Origin: Bacillota bacterium
GTDB lineage: Bacteria > Bacillota > Sulfobacillia > JAJZYS01 > JAJYTV01
Assembly: GCA_021806845.1 (NCBI GenBank)
Contig: JAKAPV010000055.1
Location: 1,590-13,670 of the forward strand
DNA length: 12,081 nt
Direction of reading: 5' to 3'
Shown: one piece after another, positions 5,656-12,081 of the stretch
How the letters are laid out: each line of letters starts with the position of its first letter
Numbering within the stretch: position 1 is the first letter of the stretch
Translations under genes and position numbers: made by a program
Notes under the pieces: generated by a model
Database searches by the model: none
What the model was told of the DNA's origin: nothing
What the model saw: the letters and a program-made list of their open reading frames with translations, nothing else

Positions 5656-6092
5656 TCGTCGTGCAGATCGCGGGCTTTTCGCGCAGCGGCAAGACAGAGG
5701 TCTCCTTGCGCATTGCCGCGGCGGCGGCCGAGCTGGGACGCCTCGCGTACGTGAAGAGCCACCACGCGCAGCTCGAGCGCGAGGGGAGCAATACTTCCCG
5801 CATGGCGGACTATGCCGCGCTGCGCCTGCTCGCCGGCAGCGACGGCACCTTGCGCCTCGGAACGCGCGAGGATCTCACGCTCCTGCTGCGGCAGGCGAAG
5901 GATGCCGGCTGCGCTGTCGCGATCGTGGAAGGCTTCAAACGGAGCACGGGTGCGAAGACCTGGCTGCGCCGCGATCCCGCTGACGCTCCGCCGCCGGACG
6001 TGGTGGACGTGGCGCTCGACCTCTTGGGCGCGCACGCGCTCGCGCTGGCACCGGGCGATCTCTGGCGCCTCCTGCCGCGCAGGGAGATCTAA
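5652..6092 (+). CDS. mobB: Molybdopterin-guanine dinucleotide biosynthesis protein MobB
   Basis: A 146-residue P-loop GTPase-type protein that assists MobA; MobB is accessory in E. coli. It shows the Walker A motif GFSRSGKT (8-15), YVKSHHAQ (33-40) in place of the usual KHxxH region, and VEGFKRS (92-98). The start GTG 5652 overlaps the mobA stop in GTGA, so it is read straight after mobA. It is a little shorter than typical MobB (about 160-175). Its TAA at 6090-6092 lies only three bases from the stop of the opposing moaA. Confidence 0.9.
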   Translation: MIVVQIAGFSRSGKTEVSLRIAAAAAELGRLAYVKSHHAQLEREGSNTSRMADYAALRLLAGSDGTLRLGTREDLTLLLRQAKDAGCAVAIVEGFKRSTGAKTWLRRDPADAPPPDVVDVALDLLGAHALALAPGDLWRLLPRREI

Positions 6093-6095
6093 GCG

Positions 6096-7151
6096 TCAGC
6101 CGCCGATGTGGAACATCTCGACCTTCTGGCCGCCCTGCGGGACGGCCGTCGCGCGCAGTTCGGAATAGCGGTCGTCGCGTGCCCGCCAGATCCCGGCCAG
6201 CGTCTCATAGAGCGTCTCGTCCGTGCCGCCGTCGCGCAAGAGGGCGCGCAGGTCGTGGCCCCTGGTGCCGAAGAGGCAGGTGAAGAGCTGCCCCTCGGGC
6301 GAGAGGCGAGCGCGTGTGCAACTGCCGCAGAAGGGCTGGCTGATCGACGAGATCACCCCGATCTCTCCCTGGCCGTCCACGTAGCGGTAGCGCGTCGCGA
6401 CGTCGCCGTAGCGCTGGGCCTTCACGGGCTCGAGCGGCCAGCGCTCGCCGAGCGCGCCCAGGATCTCCTTCGCCGTCACGACCTCTTCGAGCTTCCAGCC
6501 GTTGAGGTTGCCGACGTCCATGTACTCGATGTAGCGGAGAACGTGCTGCGTGCCGCGGAACCTCTCCGCCATCGGCACGATCTCCGTGTCGTTGAGCCCG
6601 CGCCGCACGACCATGTTGATCTTTATGCGCAGATCCGCGGCCGCGGCGTCGTCGATGGCCTGGAGGACGCGGGAGGCGGGGAAGCCGACGTCGTTCATCC
6701 GCTGGAAGACGTCCTCGTCCAGCGCGTCGAGACTGATGTTGATCCGGCGCAGGCCCGCCTTGCGCAGCGCGGCCGCCTTCTCCGGGGAAAGCATCGAGGC
6801 GTTCGTCGTGAGGGCGATGTCCTCGATGCCGGGAATGGCGGCAAGCCGCGCGACCAGGTCTTCGAGGCGCGGGCGCAGCAAGGGCTCCCCGCCCGTGAGT
6901 CGGATCTTGGTGACGCCGAGCGCCGCGAACTGACGCGCGATGCGCTCGATCTCCCCGAATTGCAAGAGGCCGTCATGACCGACGAAATGATAGCGCGTGC
7001 CGAAGACAGCCTTCGGCATGCAATAGACGCAGCGGAAATTGCAATGATCGGTCACCGAAATGCGCAGGTCGCGCACGGGCCGATGCAGCGTATCAAGTAC
7101 CTGCGGCGCCGCGGCCATTTCCGCCGGGCTCCGCGGATGTTCCTTCGCCAT
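6096..7151 (-). CDS. moaA: GTP 3',8-cyclase MoaA (radical SAM)
   Basis: MoaA carries out the first step of molybdenum cofactor synthesis, rearranging GTP to 3',8-cyclo-GTP, which MoaC then turns into cPMP. The 351-residue protein has the radical-SAM cluster motif Cys37-x3-Cys41-x2-Cys44 (CNFRCVYCMP), TGGEPLLR (86-93), the second, GTP-binding cluster Cys275-x2-Cys278-x13-Cys292, and the conserved C-terminal Gly-Gly (FHIGG) needed for activity. ATG 7151 is preceded by GAGGGGG at about 11 bases, a little far. It lies downstream of the moaD-moaE fusion on the same strand, with 196 bases between, and is convergent with mobB with only three bases between the stops. No moaC is in the window. Confidence 0.95.
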   Translation of the reverse strand: MAKEHPRSPAEMAAAPQVLDTLHRPVRDLRISVTDHCNFRCVYCMPKAVFGTRYHFVGHDGLLQFGEIERIARQFAALGVTKIRLTGGEPLLRPRLEDLVARLAAIPGIEDIALTTNASMLSPEKAAALRKAGLRRINISLDALDEDVFQRMNDVGFPASRVLQAIDDAAAADLRIKINMVVRRGLNDTEIVPMAERFRGTQHVLRYIEYMDVGNLNGWKLEEVVTAKEILGALGERWPLEPVKAQRYGDVATRYRYVDGQGEIGVISSISQPFCGSCTRARLSPEGQLFTCLFGTRGHDLRALLRDGGTDETLYETLAGIWRARDDRYSELRATAVPQGGQKVEMFHIGG

Positions 7152-7347
7152 GGTTGGTCGTCCCCCTCATGGCACCTTACAACAGTTCGCGCGCTCGCGC
7201 ACCCAAAGTCTACCCGAGGAAGAGTGCGTCGCACGCTGGGACGCCCGACCGACACTGCCGATCTGGCCGCAGCCTGCGGGGACTTCGGGGCTATGTTCGC
7301 CATGCGAGATCCATTGGCCTTCCCGGCGGGCCGCGGGCGGCCGCGAC

Positions 7348-7998
7348 CTACTCTCCGGGATCCCCGTGCCAGCGCAGATCGCCGTCCGGCGCGATCTCCC
7401 GCTTCCAGATCGGCGCGCGGCGCTTGATCTCCTCGATCACCTGGCGGCAAGCCGCGAACGCGTCCGCCCGGTGCGGCGAGGACACTGCGATTCCCACCGA
7501 GGCATCCTCGAGTTCGAGGGTGCCGACGCGGTGGTAGAGCGCCACGCGGCTGCCAGGGTACGTCGCTTGCGCCTCGCGTGCGATCGCGTCGAGCTCGCGC
7601 TCGGCCATCGGGAGGTAGGCCTCGTAGTGCAGGCGGGCCGTGGGCTGGCCCGCGAATTCGTTTCGAACGGTGCCGAGGAAGAGGCAGGTGGCGCCCTGGC
7701 TCGGCGACTGCACGGCGGCCACGAGCGCACCGACGTCCACGGGCTCCGGCCCGATCCGGTGCGCCCCGCCGGACACCGGCGGGATCACAGCGACCTCATC
7801 GCCGTCCCGCAGCGCGTCCTCGGGTGCGGCGTACGCTTCATTGCGCGCGAGGAGGAAGGTGGGAACGCGGCCTCCGAGCATGCCGGCGAGCCGCTCGCGC
7901 AGGGCGGCGATGGTGGTGCCCTCCGGCACGTCGAGGGCTTCGCTCGCTTGTCCTCGCGCGTCGCGGGCGTGCGCGAAGTAGAGCACGGTGACCTTCAA
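7348..7998 (-). CDS. moaDE: Molybdopterin synthase, MoaD-MoaE fusion
   Basis: Molybdopterin synthase adds two sulfurs to cPMP; normally the small subunit MoaD carries the sulfur on its C-terminal Gly-Gly and the large subunit MoaE holds the active site. Here residues 1-78 are a complete MoaD (MKVTVLYFAHARD ... EVAVIPPVSGG) ending in Gly77-Gly78, and residues 79-216 are MoaE: FLGTVRN (107-113), YEAYLPMAERELD (125-137), LYHRVGTLE (154-162), HRADAFAA (176-183), and the catalytic lysine region EEIKRRAPIWKREI (189-202; Lys192 and Lys199). The start is TTG 7998, chosen because MKVTVLYFA is the usual MoaD beginning; GAGGGGG lies about 12 bases upstream. The same arrangement is known as MoaX in Mycobacterium tuberculosis, where the chain is cut after Gly-Gly. 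Confidence 0.93.
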   Translation of the reverse strand: MKVTVLYFAHARDARGQASEALDVPEGTTIAALRERLAGMLGGRVPTFLLARNEAYAAPEDALRDGDEVAVIPPVSGGAHRIGPEPVDVGALVAAVQSPSQGATCLFLGTVRNEFAGQPTARLHYEAYLPMAERELDAIAREAQATYPGSRVALYHRVGTLELEDASVGIAVSSPHRADAFAACRQVIEEIKRRAPIWKREIAPDGDLRWHGDPGE

Positions 7999-8015
7999 AC
8001 AGGAATGACCCCCTC

Positions 8016-8034
8016 AGCCTCGGCGGCCCAGGCT
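8016..8034 (-). promoter_or_regulatory. Small leader hairpin before moaD-moaE
   Basis: On the minus strand AGCCT and AGGCT pair around a 9-base GC-rich loop, just before the GAGGGGG ribosome site of the fusion gene. It does not show the conserved layout of the Moco riboswitch as far as can be judged by eye. It may be a weak structural element or chance. Confidence 0.2.
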
Positions 8035-8175
8035 ACCAACAGCATACGGCGGCGGTGCGCGCACGTCATCCCGATGGGGAGCGCGTCTCTCCAGCAGGCA
8101 GTTTGCACGGCGCGAAGGCCATGGATGGCGATACGCCGAAACCTTGGCCATTCCTCCACGGAAGAGGGCTTGTGC

Positions 8176-8655
8176 GTGCAAGCGATTCGAAGCGCCAAGG
8201 ACGAAGACGCCGTCGCGATCGCGGAACTCCTGCGGCTGCGGCGGATCGAGTATGAGGCCTATCAGCCGACGTTCTGGCGAGAGGCGAAGGACTCCACTGA
8301 GAAGCACCTTCCCCACCTGCGAGAGATGCTTGCGCGGCCCGACGTGATCGCTCTCGTCGCACAGCGGGACGACGGGACGCTGGCTGGCGCGCTGATCGCC
8401 AGTCTGGTGCCCGCACCGCCCGTATACGCGCCCGGCGGCCCGACGTGCGCCATCGACGACTACTGGGTGCAGGACCCGCGGGAGTGGGGGACGACGGGCA
8501 AGGCATTGCTTTCGCAGGCGATGCGGCGGGCCAAAGAGCAGTTCGGCGCCGCCCAGGCGGTCGTGGTGTGCGCCCAGCGGGATCTTCCGAAGCGAGCACT
8601 CCTGGAAGCGGCGTCCTATTCGGTCGCCAGCGAATGGTGGACGAAGCCGCTGTAG
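8176..8655 (+). CDS. GNAT-like N-acetyltransferase
   Basis: A 159-residue protein from GTG 8176, preceded by GAGGG at about seven bases; the open frame extends far upstream but that part is antisense to moaDE. The N-terminus IRSAKDEDAVAIAELLRLRR matches the first strand and helix of GNAT enzymes, LAGALIASLVPAP (73-85 region) fits the central strands, and GTTGKALLSQAMRRAKEQFG followed by VVVCAQRD and LEAASYSVASEWWTKPL fits the acetyl-CoA-binding helix and C-terminal strands. The usual Q/RxxGxG/A pyrophosphate loop is only loosely kept (WGTTGKA). The substrate is unknown. It is divergent from moaDE with 177 bases between, and codirectional with pepC downstream. Confidence 0.75.
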   Translation: MQAIRSAKDEDAVAIAELLRLRRIEYEAYQPTFWREAKDSTEKHLPHLREMLARPDVIALVAQRDDGTLAGALIASLVPAPPVYAPGGPTCAIDDYWVQDPREWGTTGKALLSQAMRRAKEQFGAAQAVVVCAQRDLPKRALLEAASYSVASEWWTKPL

Positions 8656-8777
8656 TGGGAATTCCCGGGGCTCCATGACAGAGGACGCGGCCACCGAAGG
8701 GCGAAAGGGCATCCGCAGGCAGGGGAATACCCGCCGTTTGCGGCAAGGTCCGGCGCAGCGATGTGGGAGGCGATCGA

Positions 8778-10127
8778 ATGGGCATCGAGATCGGCGGGCG
8801 GAACGCCCTCCTGCCGGAGCGGATCGCGCAAATGAAGGCGAAGGTGACCGGGGACCGGCACCTTCGGTCCATGCTGAACGCCGTTACGAAAAACGGTCTC
8901 GAGAAGGTGGCGCTGAACCGCGACGCCGTCGTGGCCATGCGGGACGCATTCTCGCAGCAGCTGCCGTCGCCGTCCGTGACGAACCAGATGAAGAGCGGGC
9001 GCTGCTGGATGTTCGCCGGGCTCAACGTCCTGCGCAGGGCATCCTTGGCCCGGCTGAAGGTCGAGGAGTTCGAACTCTCCCAGAACTACCTGACGTTCTT
9101 CGAAAAGCTCGAGAAGGCGAACGGCTACCTCGACGACATCCTCTCGACGCTGCGCGAGCCGAAAGACAGCAGGCTTGTGTCTTGGCTCCTCGGGGCGCCT
9201 GTGGCGGACGGGGGCGAGTGGGAACTCTTCGCGAACCTTGTGCTCAAGTACGGCGTGGTGCCGAAGTGGGCCATGCCGGAGACGCACCATTCGAACGACT
9301 CAAACCGGATGAACTACGTCCTCAACCTAAAGCTGCGCGAGGCCGGGCTGCGGCTGCGCGAGGCGCATGCAGCAGGCATCCCCCTCGGTGAGCTCGCCCG
9401 TCGCAAGGATGACGTGCTCGAGGAGATCTACCGGATCCTGGCGGTGTTCCTCGGCGACCCTCCGTCCTCGTTCGACTTCGAGTACCGCGACAAGGACGAC
9501 ACCTTCCACAGGGACCCCGGCTTGTCGCCCCAAGAGTTCTTCGAGCGCTACGTAGGCTTTGACTTCGATGCGTACGCGAACGTCGTAAACGTCCCGACCC
9601 AAGACAAGCCCTTCGGCCGCACGTACGTCGTGTCCCACCTGCCTGTCGTGCGGGGCGGGCCCTCGCGCCCGTACCTGAACGTAGACATCGAGACGCTGCG
9701 CGCCCTCGCGCTGTCTCAGCTGCAGAGCGGCGATTGCGTGTACTTCGGGTGCGACGTCGTGCAGATGATGGACGCCGAGGCGGGCGTGCTGGACGAGGCG
9801 CTCTAAGATCTGGAGGGCGTCTTCGGCGTACCGTTCCAGCTCACGAAGGCGGAGCGCCTGGACTACGGCGGCGAGATCGTCGGCGGCCACCAGATGGTCC
9901 TCACCGGGGTGCATGTCGTAGACGGAACGCCGGTGCGCTGGAAGGTCGAGAACAGCTGGGGCAGCGAGCAGGGCAAAAAGGGATATTTCGTGATGAGCGA
10001 CGGCTGGTTCTCAGACTACGTCTACCAGGTCGTGGTCCGCACGGACCACCTGTCCCCGCAGCTGCAGGCGCAACTCCAAAGCCCCCCGGTTGTGCTTGCG
10101 CCGTGGGATCCCATGCGGGGTCTCTGA
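8778..10127 (+). pseudogene. pepC: Bleomycin-hydrolase/PepC-type aminopeptidase C interrupted by an in-frame TAA
   Basis: Papain-like C1B cysteine aminopeptidases are cytosolic oligomers that trim N-terminal residues from peptides. ATG 8778 has GGGAGG seven bases upstream. The reading matches PepC along 449 codons: SVTNQMKSGRCWMFAGLN with catalytic Cys76, ENYLTFFEKLEKAN-like segment (102-115), KYGVVPKWAMPETH, GDCVYFGCDV, then catalytic His371 in GGHQMVLTGV and Asn392 in KVENSWG, and the C-terminus VLAPWDPMRGL. Codon 343 (9804-9806) is TAA where the family expects Tyr (ALxDLEGVFG); one base would convert TAC to TAA. The frame is otherwise intact on both sides. The truncated product keeps Cys but lacks His and Asn, so it should be inactive unless the stop is read through or is a sequence error. 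Confidence 0.85.
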
Positions 10128-10159
10128 GCCTCCCGTTCGACGCGGGCCATCGGCGCAGT

Positions 10160-10882
10160 TCAGCCGCTCTGCGGTCCGAGGATGTAGACGTCCACCTTCT
10201 GGATGCCGAAGGCCGAGGTCTGCTGGTTATCGAGGTTGTAGAAGAGGTCGATGCGGTTCCCGACAATGGCGGAACCGGTGTCGGCCGCCAGCGCCGGCCC
10301 GTACCCTTCCACGTAGAGCCGCGTCCCGAGCGGTATGACCGTCGGGTCGACGGCGACCATCCCATGCGTCAACTCCACGCCGTTCAGACGTGCCGTGGCG
10401 CCCCACGGGCCATTTTGCTCCCAGCTCGCGTTGTAGGCGGTTGCGACGAGCGTGAGTCGGCGAGAGTAGCGGTAGAGCACGCCGCCGCGCATGAGGTAGT
10501 GGGGCTGCGTCGTTCCGACCAGGATCTTCGTCGGCTTCGGCGGAGTCAAGGGGACGCGCTGCGACGAAAGCGCGCGGGCGAGGCCATCGGCCGCGATGTG
10601 GACGGGCCGCTCGACCGCCACCGTGCCGGGCGTGCCTGGGGAGACGACTTTGCGCTGCCCCTTGTAGAGTGACTTGGTCTTCTGCTGCACGACGGGTGGC
10701 GGTACCTTGTGGATGCTGCGCGTGAAGAGCACGACTCCGTTGCCCTTGGGCTGGGCCGGGCCGCGTACGGGCAGCCGCAGCTGCGCGAAGACGAGTTGGG
10801 AAACGGAGCGCGGCGGCTGGATGAACGTCGCGGCGGCGACCAGCAGCAGGAGGACTCCCGCCCCGGAGAGCCTATGAAGCAC
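10160..10882 (-). CDS. Exported G5- and 3D-domain cell-wall protein (YabE/resuscitation-type)
   Basis: A 240-residue protein from GTG 10882. Residues 5-20 (LSGAGVLLLLVAAATF) form a signal peptide or N-terminal anchor. Residues about 64-124 match a G5 domain (KTKSLYKGQRKVVSPGTPG ... PTKILVGT), a small peptidoglycan-associated adhesion module. Residues 143-236 form a 3D domain: LVATAYN, AVDPTVIPLGTRLYVEGYG, AADTGSAIVGNRIDLFY, with the three signature aspartates at 179, 201 and 212. Such domains occur in Bacillota YabE/YuiC and MltA-like lytic transglycosylases acting on peptidoglycan in spore outgrowth or stationary phase. The longer frame upstream to 11110 is rejected since it overlaps another gene and is Arg/Ser-rich. 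The start overlaps the end of the small gene at 10872 by 11 bases; the 3' end converges on pepC with 32 bases between. Confidence 0.85.
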   Translation of the reverse strand: MLHRLSGAGVLLLLVAAATFIQPPRSVSQLVFAQLRLPVRGPAQPKGNGVVLFTRSIHKVPPPVVQQKTKSLYKGQRKVVSPGTPGTVAVERPVHIAADGLARALSSQRVPLTPPKPTKILVGTTQPHYLMRGGVLYRYSRRLTLVATAYNASWEQNGPWGATARLNGVELTHGMVAVDPTVIPLGTRLYVEGYGPALAADTGSAIVGNRIDLFYNLDNQQTSAFGIQKVDVYILGPQSG

Positions 10883-11135
10883 CTTGCGGTTCCCCCAGGC
10901 GCTCCAGTTGGTCGACGAGATCCTGCAGCGCGTGCACATAGAGCACAGGCTGCCCCTCGCCCTGCACCACGAGCGCGTGTTCCTCGGCCGGCTGGCCTCC
11001 CGCGAACGACATGAGCTCCGCGTCCAGGCGGCCCGCGGCACCGCGTACGGAGAGCCGGATGCCTCCCAGCTGGATGCGCCCCAGTTGCCGCGCCAGGACC
11101 GCGACGGCACGCGTATGCGGCAAGAGGTCGTTCAA
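10872..11135 (-). CDS. Small hypothetical protein, upstream partner of the 3D-domain gene
   Basis: An 87-residue protein from TTG 11135, with GGGGGG seven bases upstream on the minus strand. Alternating short hydrophobic stretches (GGIRLSVRG, HALVVQGEGQPVLYVHAL) suggest beta strands, ending with a charged helix (LQDLVDQLERLGEP). It has no signal peptide, membrane helix, cysteine pair or known motif. It overlaps the next gene by 11 bases, so the two are likely cotranslated. No family is recognised. The coding call rests on the coupling, ribosome site and composition. Confidence 0.55.
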   Translation of the reverse strand: MNDLLPHTRAVAVLARQLGRIQLGGIRLSVRGAAGRLDAELMSFAGGQPAEEHALVVQGEGQPVLYVHALQDLVDQLERLGEPQGAS

Positions 11136-11265
11136 TGACTCGCCCCCCGGCCGTAGTGTTCACCGGCGATGGCACGAAATGCGTCGCGCGCGCTTGGCCA
11201 AGTCGGCGGCAACTGGTCGCGAATGACGGTACGACCACCTTGCGGACACCGAGGCAGGGGATGGC

Positions 11266-12081
11266 ATGGAGCGGGACGAACCCTGTCGGACAGGAGGTGG
11301 GCATGCGCAGGTGTCCCCTACGAAAGCAGAGGGCGTACTGCTCCTGTCCGCGATGTACGGCGAGGGTCACCGCCGCGCCGCGCAGGCGGTCGGCTTGGCC
11401 CTCGACGAACTGCGACCCGCCTTGCCGCACTGGGAAGAGGATTACTTCGAGTTCGTGGATCATCGCCTCAATAAGCTCGTCGCACGCACCTACGTCCTCA
11501 GCGTCCGTCATGTGCCGCTGATCTGGAGCGCGTTCTACCGCGGCACCTCGCGGATCGCACCGGGTTCCGCAATGCAGCGCTTTCTGAACGGCCTCGGCAG
11601 AAAGCACCTCCTGCAGCACCTCGAGCACGAGATGCCGCGCGTCGTGGTCAACACCTTCCCGACGCCGGCAGGCGTCCTCTCGACACTGCGGGGCAAGGGC
11701 GAGCTGACGTTGCCGAACCTCGTCGTGATCACGGACTATACGGTCCACTCGCAGTGGCTGCACCCGCACGTCGACCGCTATTACGTCGGGTCCGAGTCGG
11801 TCCGCGACGGCATGATCGAGCGGGGCATCCCCCCGGAGCGCATCCTCGCGACCGGCATCCCGATCCACCCGCGCTTTCGCGACCTGCCGCCGCGCACTGA
11901 GGCGCGGGCCGCGCTCGGGCTCGACGAGCGGCCGACGGTCCTCGCCATGGCCGGCGCCTACGGCATGATCGGCGGATTCCCGCAGATCGTCGGGGAACTC
12001 CTCGGCGCGGACCTGCCCTGCCAAATCCTCGTCGTGGCCGGCCGTGACCCGCAGCTCCGCGAGGCGCTTGAGGCGCTGCCG
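11266..12081 (+). CDS. MGDG-synthase/UgtP-like glycosyltransferase (GT28), 3' end beyond the window
   Basis: The frame is open to the right edge (272 codons). The segment VLLLSAMYGEGHRRAAQAVG near the N-terminus is the hallmark of the MGDG-synthase N-terminal domain, with the GxGH loop. WEEDYFEFVD, VVVNTFPTPAGVLSTLRGKG, LVVITDYTVHSQWLHPHVDR and YYVGSESVRDGMIERGIP follow as in processive diacylglycerol glucosyltransferases and related GT28 enzymes. The sugar-nucleotide half begins at PTVLAMAGAYGMIGG near the edge. Such enzymes move a sugar from UDP-sugar to a membrane lipid (diacylglycerol, or lipid II in MurG). The start is unclear: ATG 11266 has AGGGG five bases upstream; GTG 11311 has a better AGGAGGTG but 11 bases away and begins close to the conserved domain. 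It is divergent from the small gene at 10872-11135, with 130 bases between. Confidence 0.87.
   Translation, partial: MERDEPCRTGGGHAQVSPTKAEGVLLLSAMYGEGHRRAAQAVGLALDELRPALPHWEEDYFEFVDHRLNKLVARTYVLSVRHVPLIWSAFYRGTSRIAPGSAMQRFLNGLGRKHLLQHLEHEMPRVVVNTFPTPAGVLSTLRGKGELTLPNLVVITDYTVHSQWLHPHVDRYYVGSESVRDGMIERGIPPERILATGIPIHPRFRDLPPRTEARAALGLDERPTVLAMAGAYGMIGGFPQIVGELLGADLPCQILVVAGRDPQLREALEALP

Noticed and set aside
7152..7347. Moco riboswitch before moaA
   Set aside because: No conserved Moco-motif core could be recognised by eye in the 196-base gap, and only a poor promoter-like pair was seen. A covariance-model search of this interval would settle it.
6108..7427. Long plus-strand open frame of 439 residues opposite moaA
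   Set aside because: It mirrors moaA, whose cluster motifs and C-terminal Gly-Gly are clear; the composition is that of a shadow frame.
8657..8666. Perfect palindrome GGGAATTCCC right after the acetyltransferase stop
   Set aside because: It has no loop, no T-run and no repeat elsewhere nearby; a 10-bp palindrome of this sort can occur by chance.
10128..10159. Bidirectional terminator between pepC and the 3D gene
   Set aside because: Only a four-base stem (CCCG/CGGG) without a T-run is present, too weak to call.
10546..12024. Long minus-strand frame of 492 residues opposite the glycosyltransferase
   Set aside because: It is antisense to the GT28-like gene and crosses two other genes; its second half is Arg/Ser/Pro-rich without motifs.

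Overview
The window is GC-rich bacterial DNA with frequent GTG and TTG starts and G-rich Shine-Dalgarno sites. Remnants of ylbJ (a sporulation membrane protein family), a G5+3D-domain cell-wall protein and a glycolipid-synthase-like glycosyltransferase suggest a moderately high-GC, spore-forming Bacillota, perhaps near Alicyclobacillaceae. The lineage is inferred; the window has no rRNA or other taxonomic marker, and no tRNA, IS element or CRISPR array was seen.

Left third (1-3262): mostly worn DNA. A minus-strand gene running off the left edge encodes four membrane segments fused to an alpha/beta-hydrolase. Next come two separate broken copies of the 5' part of ylbJ (minus strand), both losing homology at the same codon. 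Between them lie two plus-strand paralogues of a coiled-coil protein built from 11-residue (33-nt) repeats, with seven and four units. A frameshifted small unknown ORF and the 3' end of an ABC transporter ATPase gene, broken by several frameshifts, complete this zone.

Middle (3263-7998): a promoter and a strong intrinsic terminator frame a six-helix membrane protein resembling the AceTr (GPR1/FUN34/YaaH) family. Then comes a molybdenum-cofactor block: fdhD, mobA and mobB on plus (mobA/mobB overlap by 4 nt), facing moaA and a moaD-moaE fusion on minus. Together they make the pterin precursor, add the dithiolene sulfurs, join guanine nucleotide to the cofactor and sulfurate it for formate dehydrogenase. 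moaC, moeA and the dehydrogenase itself are outside the window.

Right third (7999-12081): a GNAT-like acetyltransferase; a bleomycin-hydrolase/PepC-type aminopeptidase gene interrupted by one in-frame TAA between its catalytic Cys and its His/Asn; a convergent pair of overlapping minus-strand genes (a small unknown protein and a G5+3D exported protein); and the start of a divergent GT28/MGDG-synthase-like glycosyltransferase leaving the right edge.

The most unusual items are the hydrolase fusion, the hendecad-repeat paralogue pair among decayed ylbJ copies, the MoaD-MoaE fusion with an internal Gly-Gly, and the pepC nonsense codon. No clearly new multi-gene system was found.
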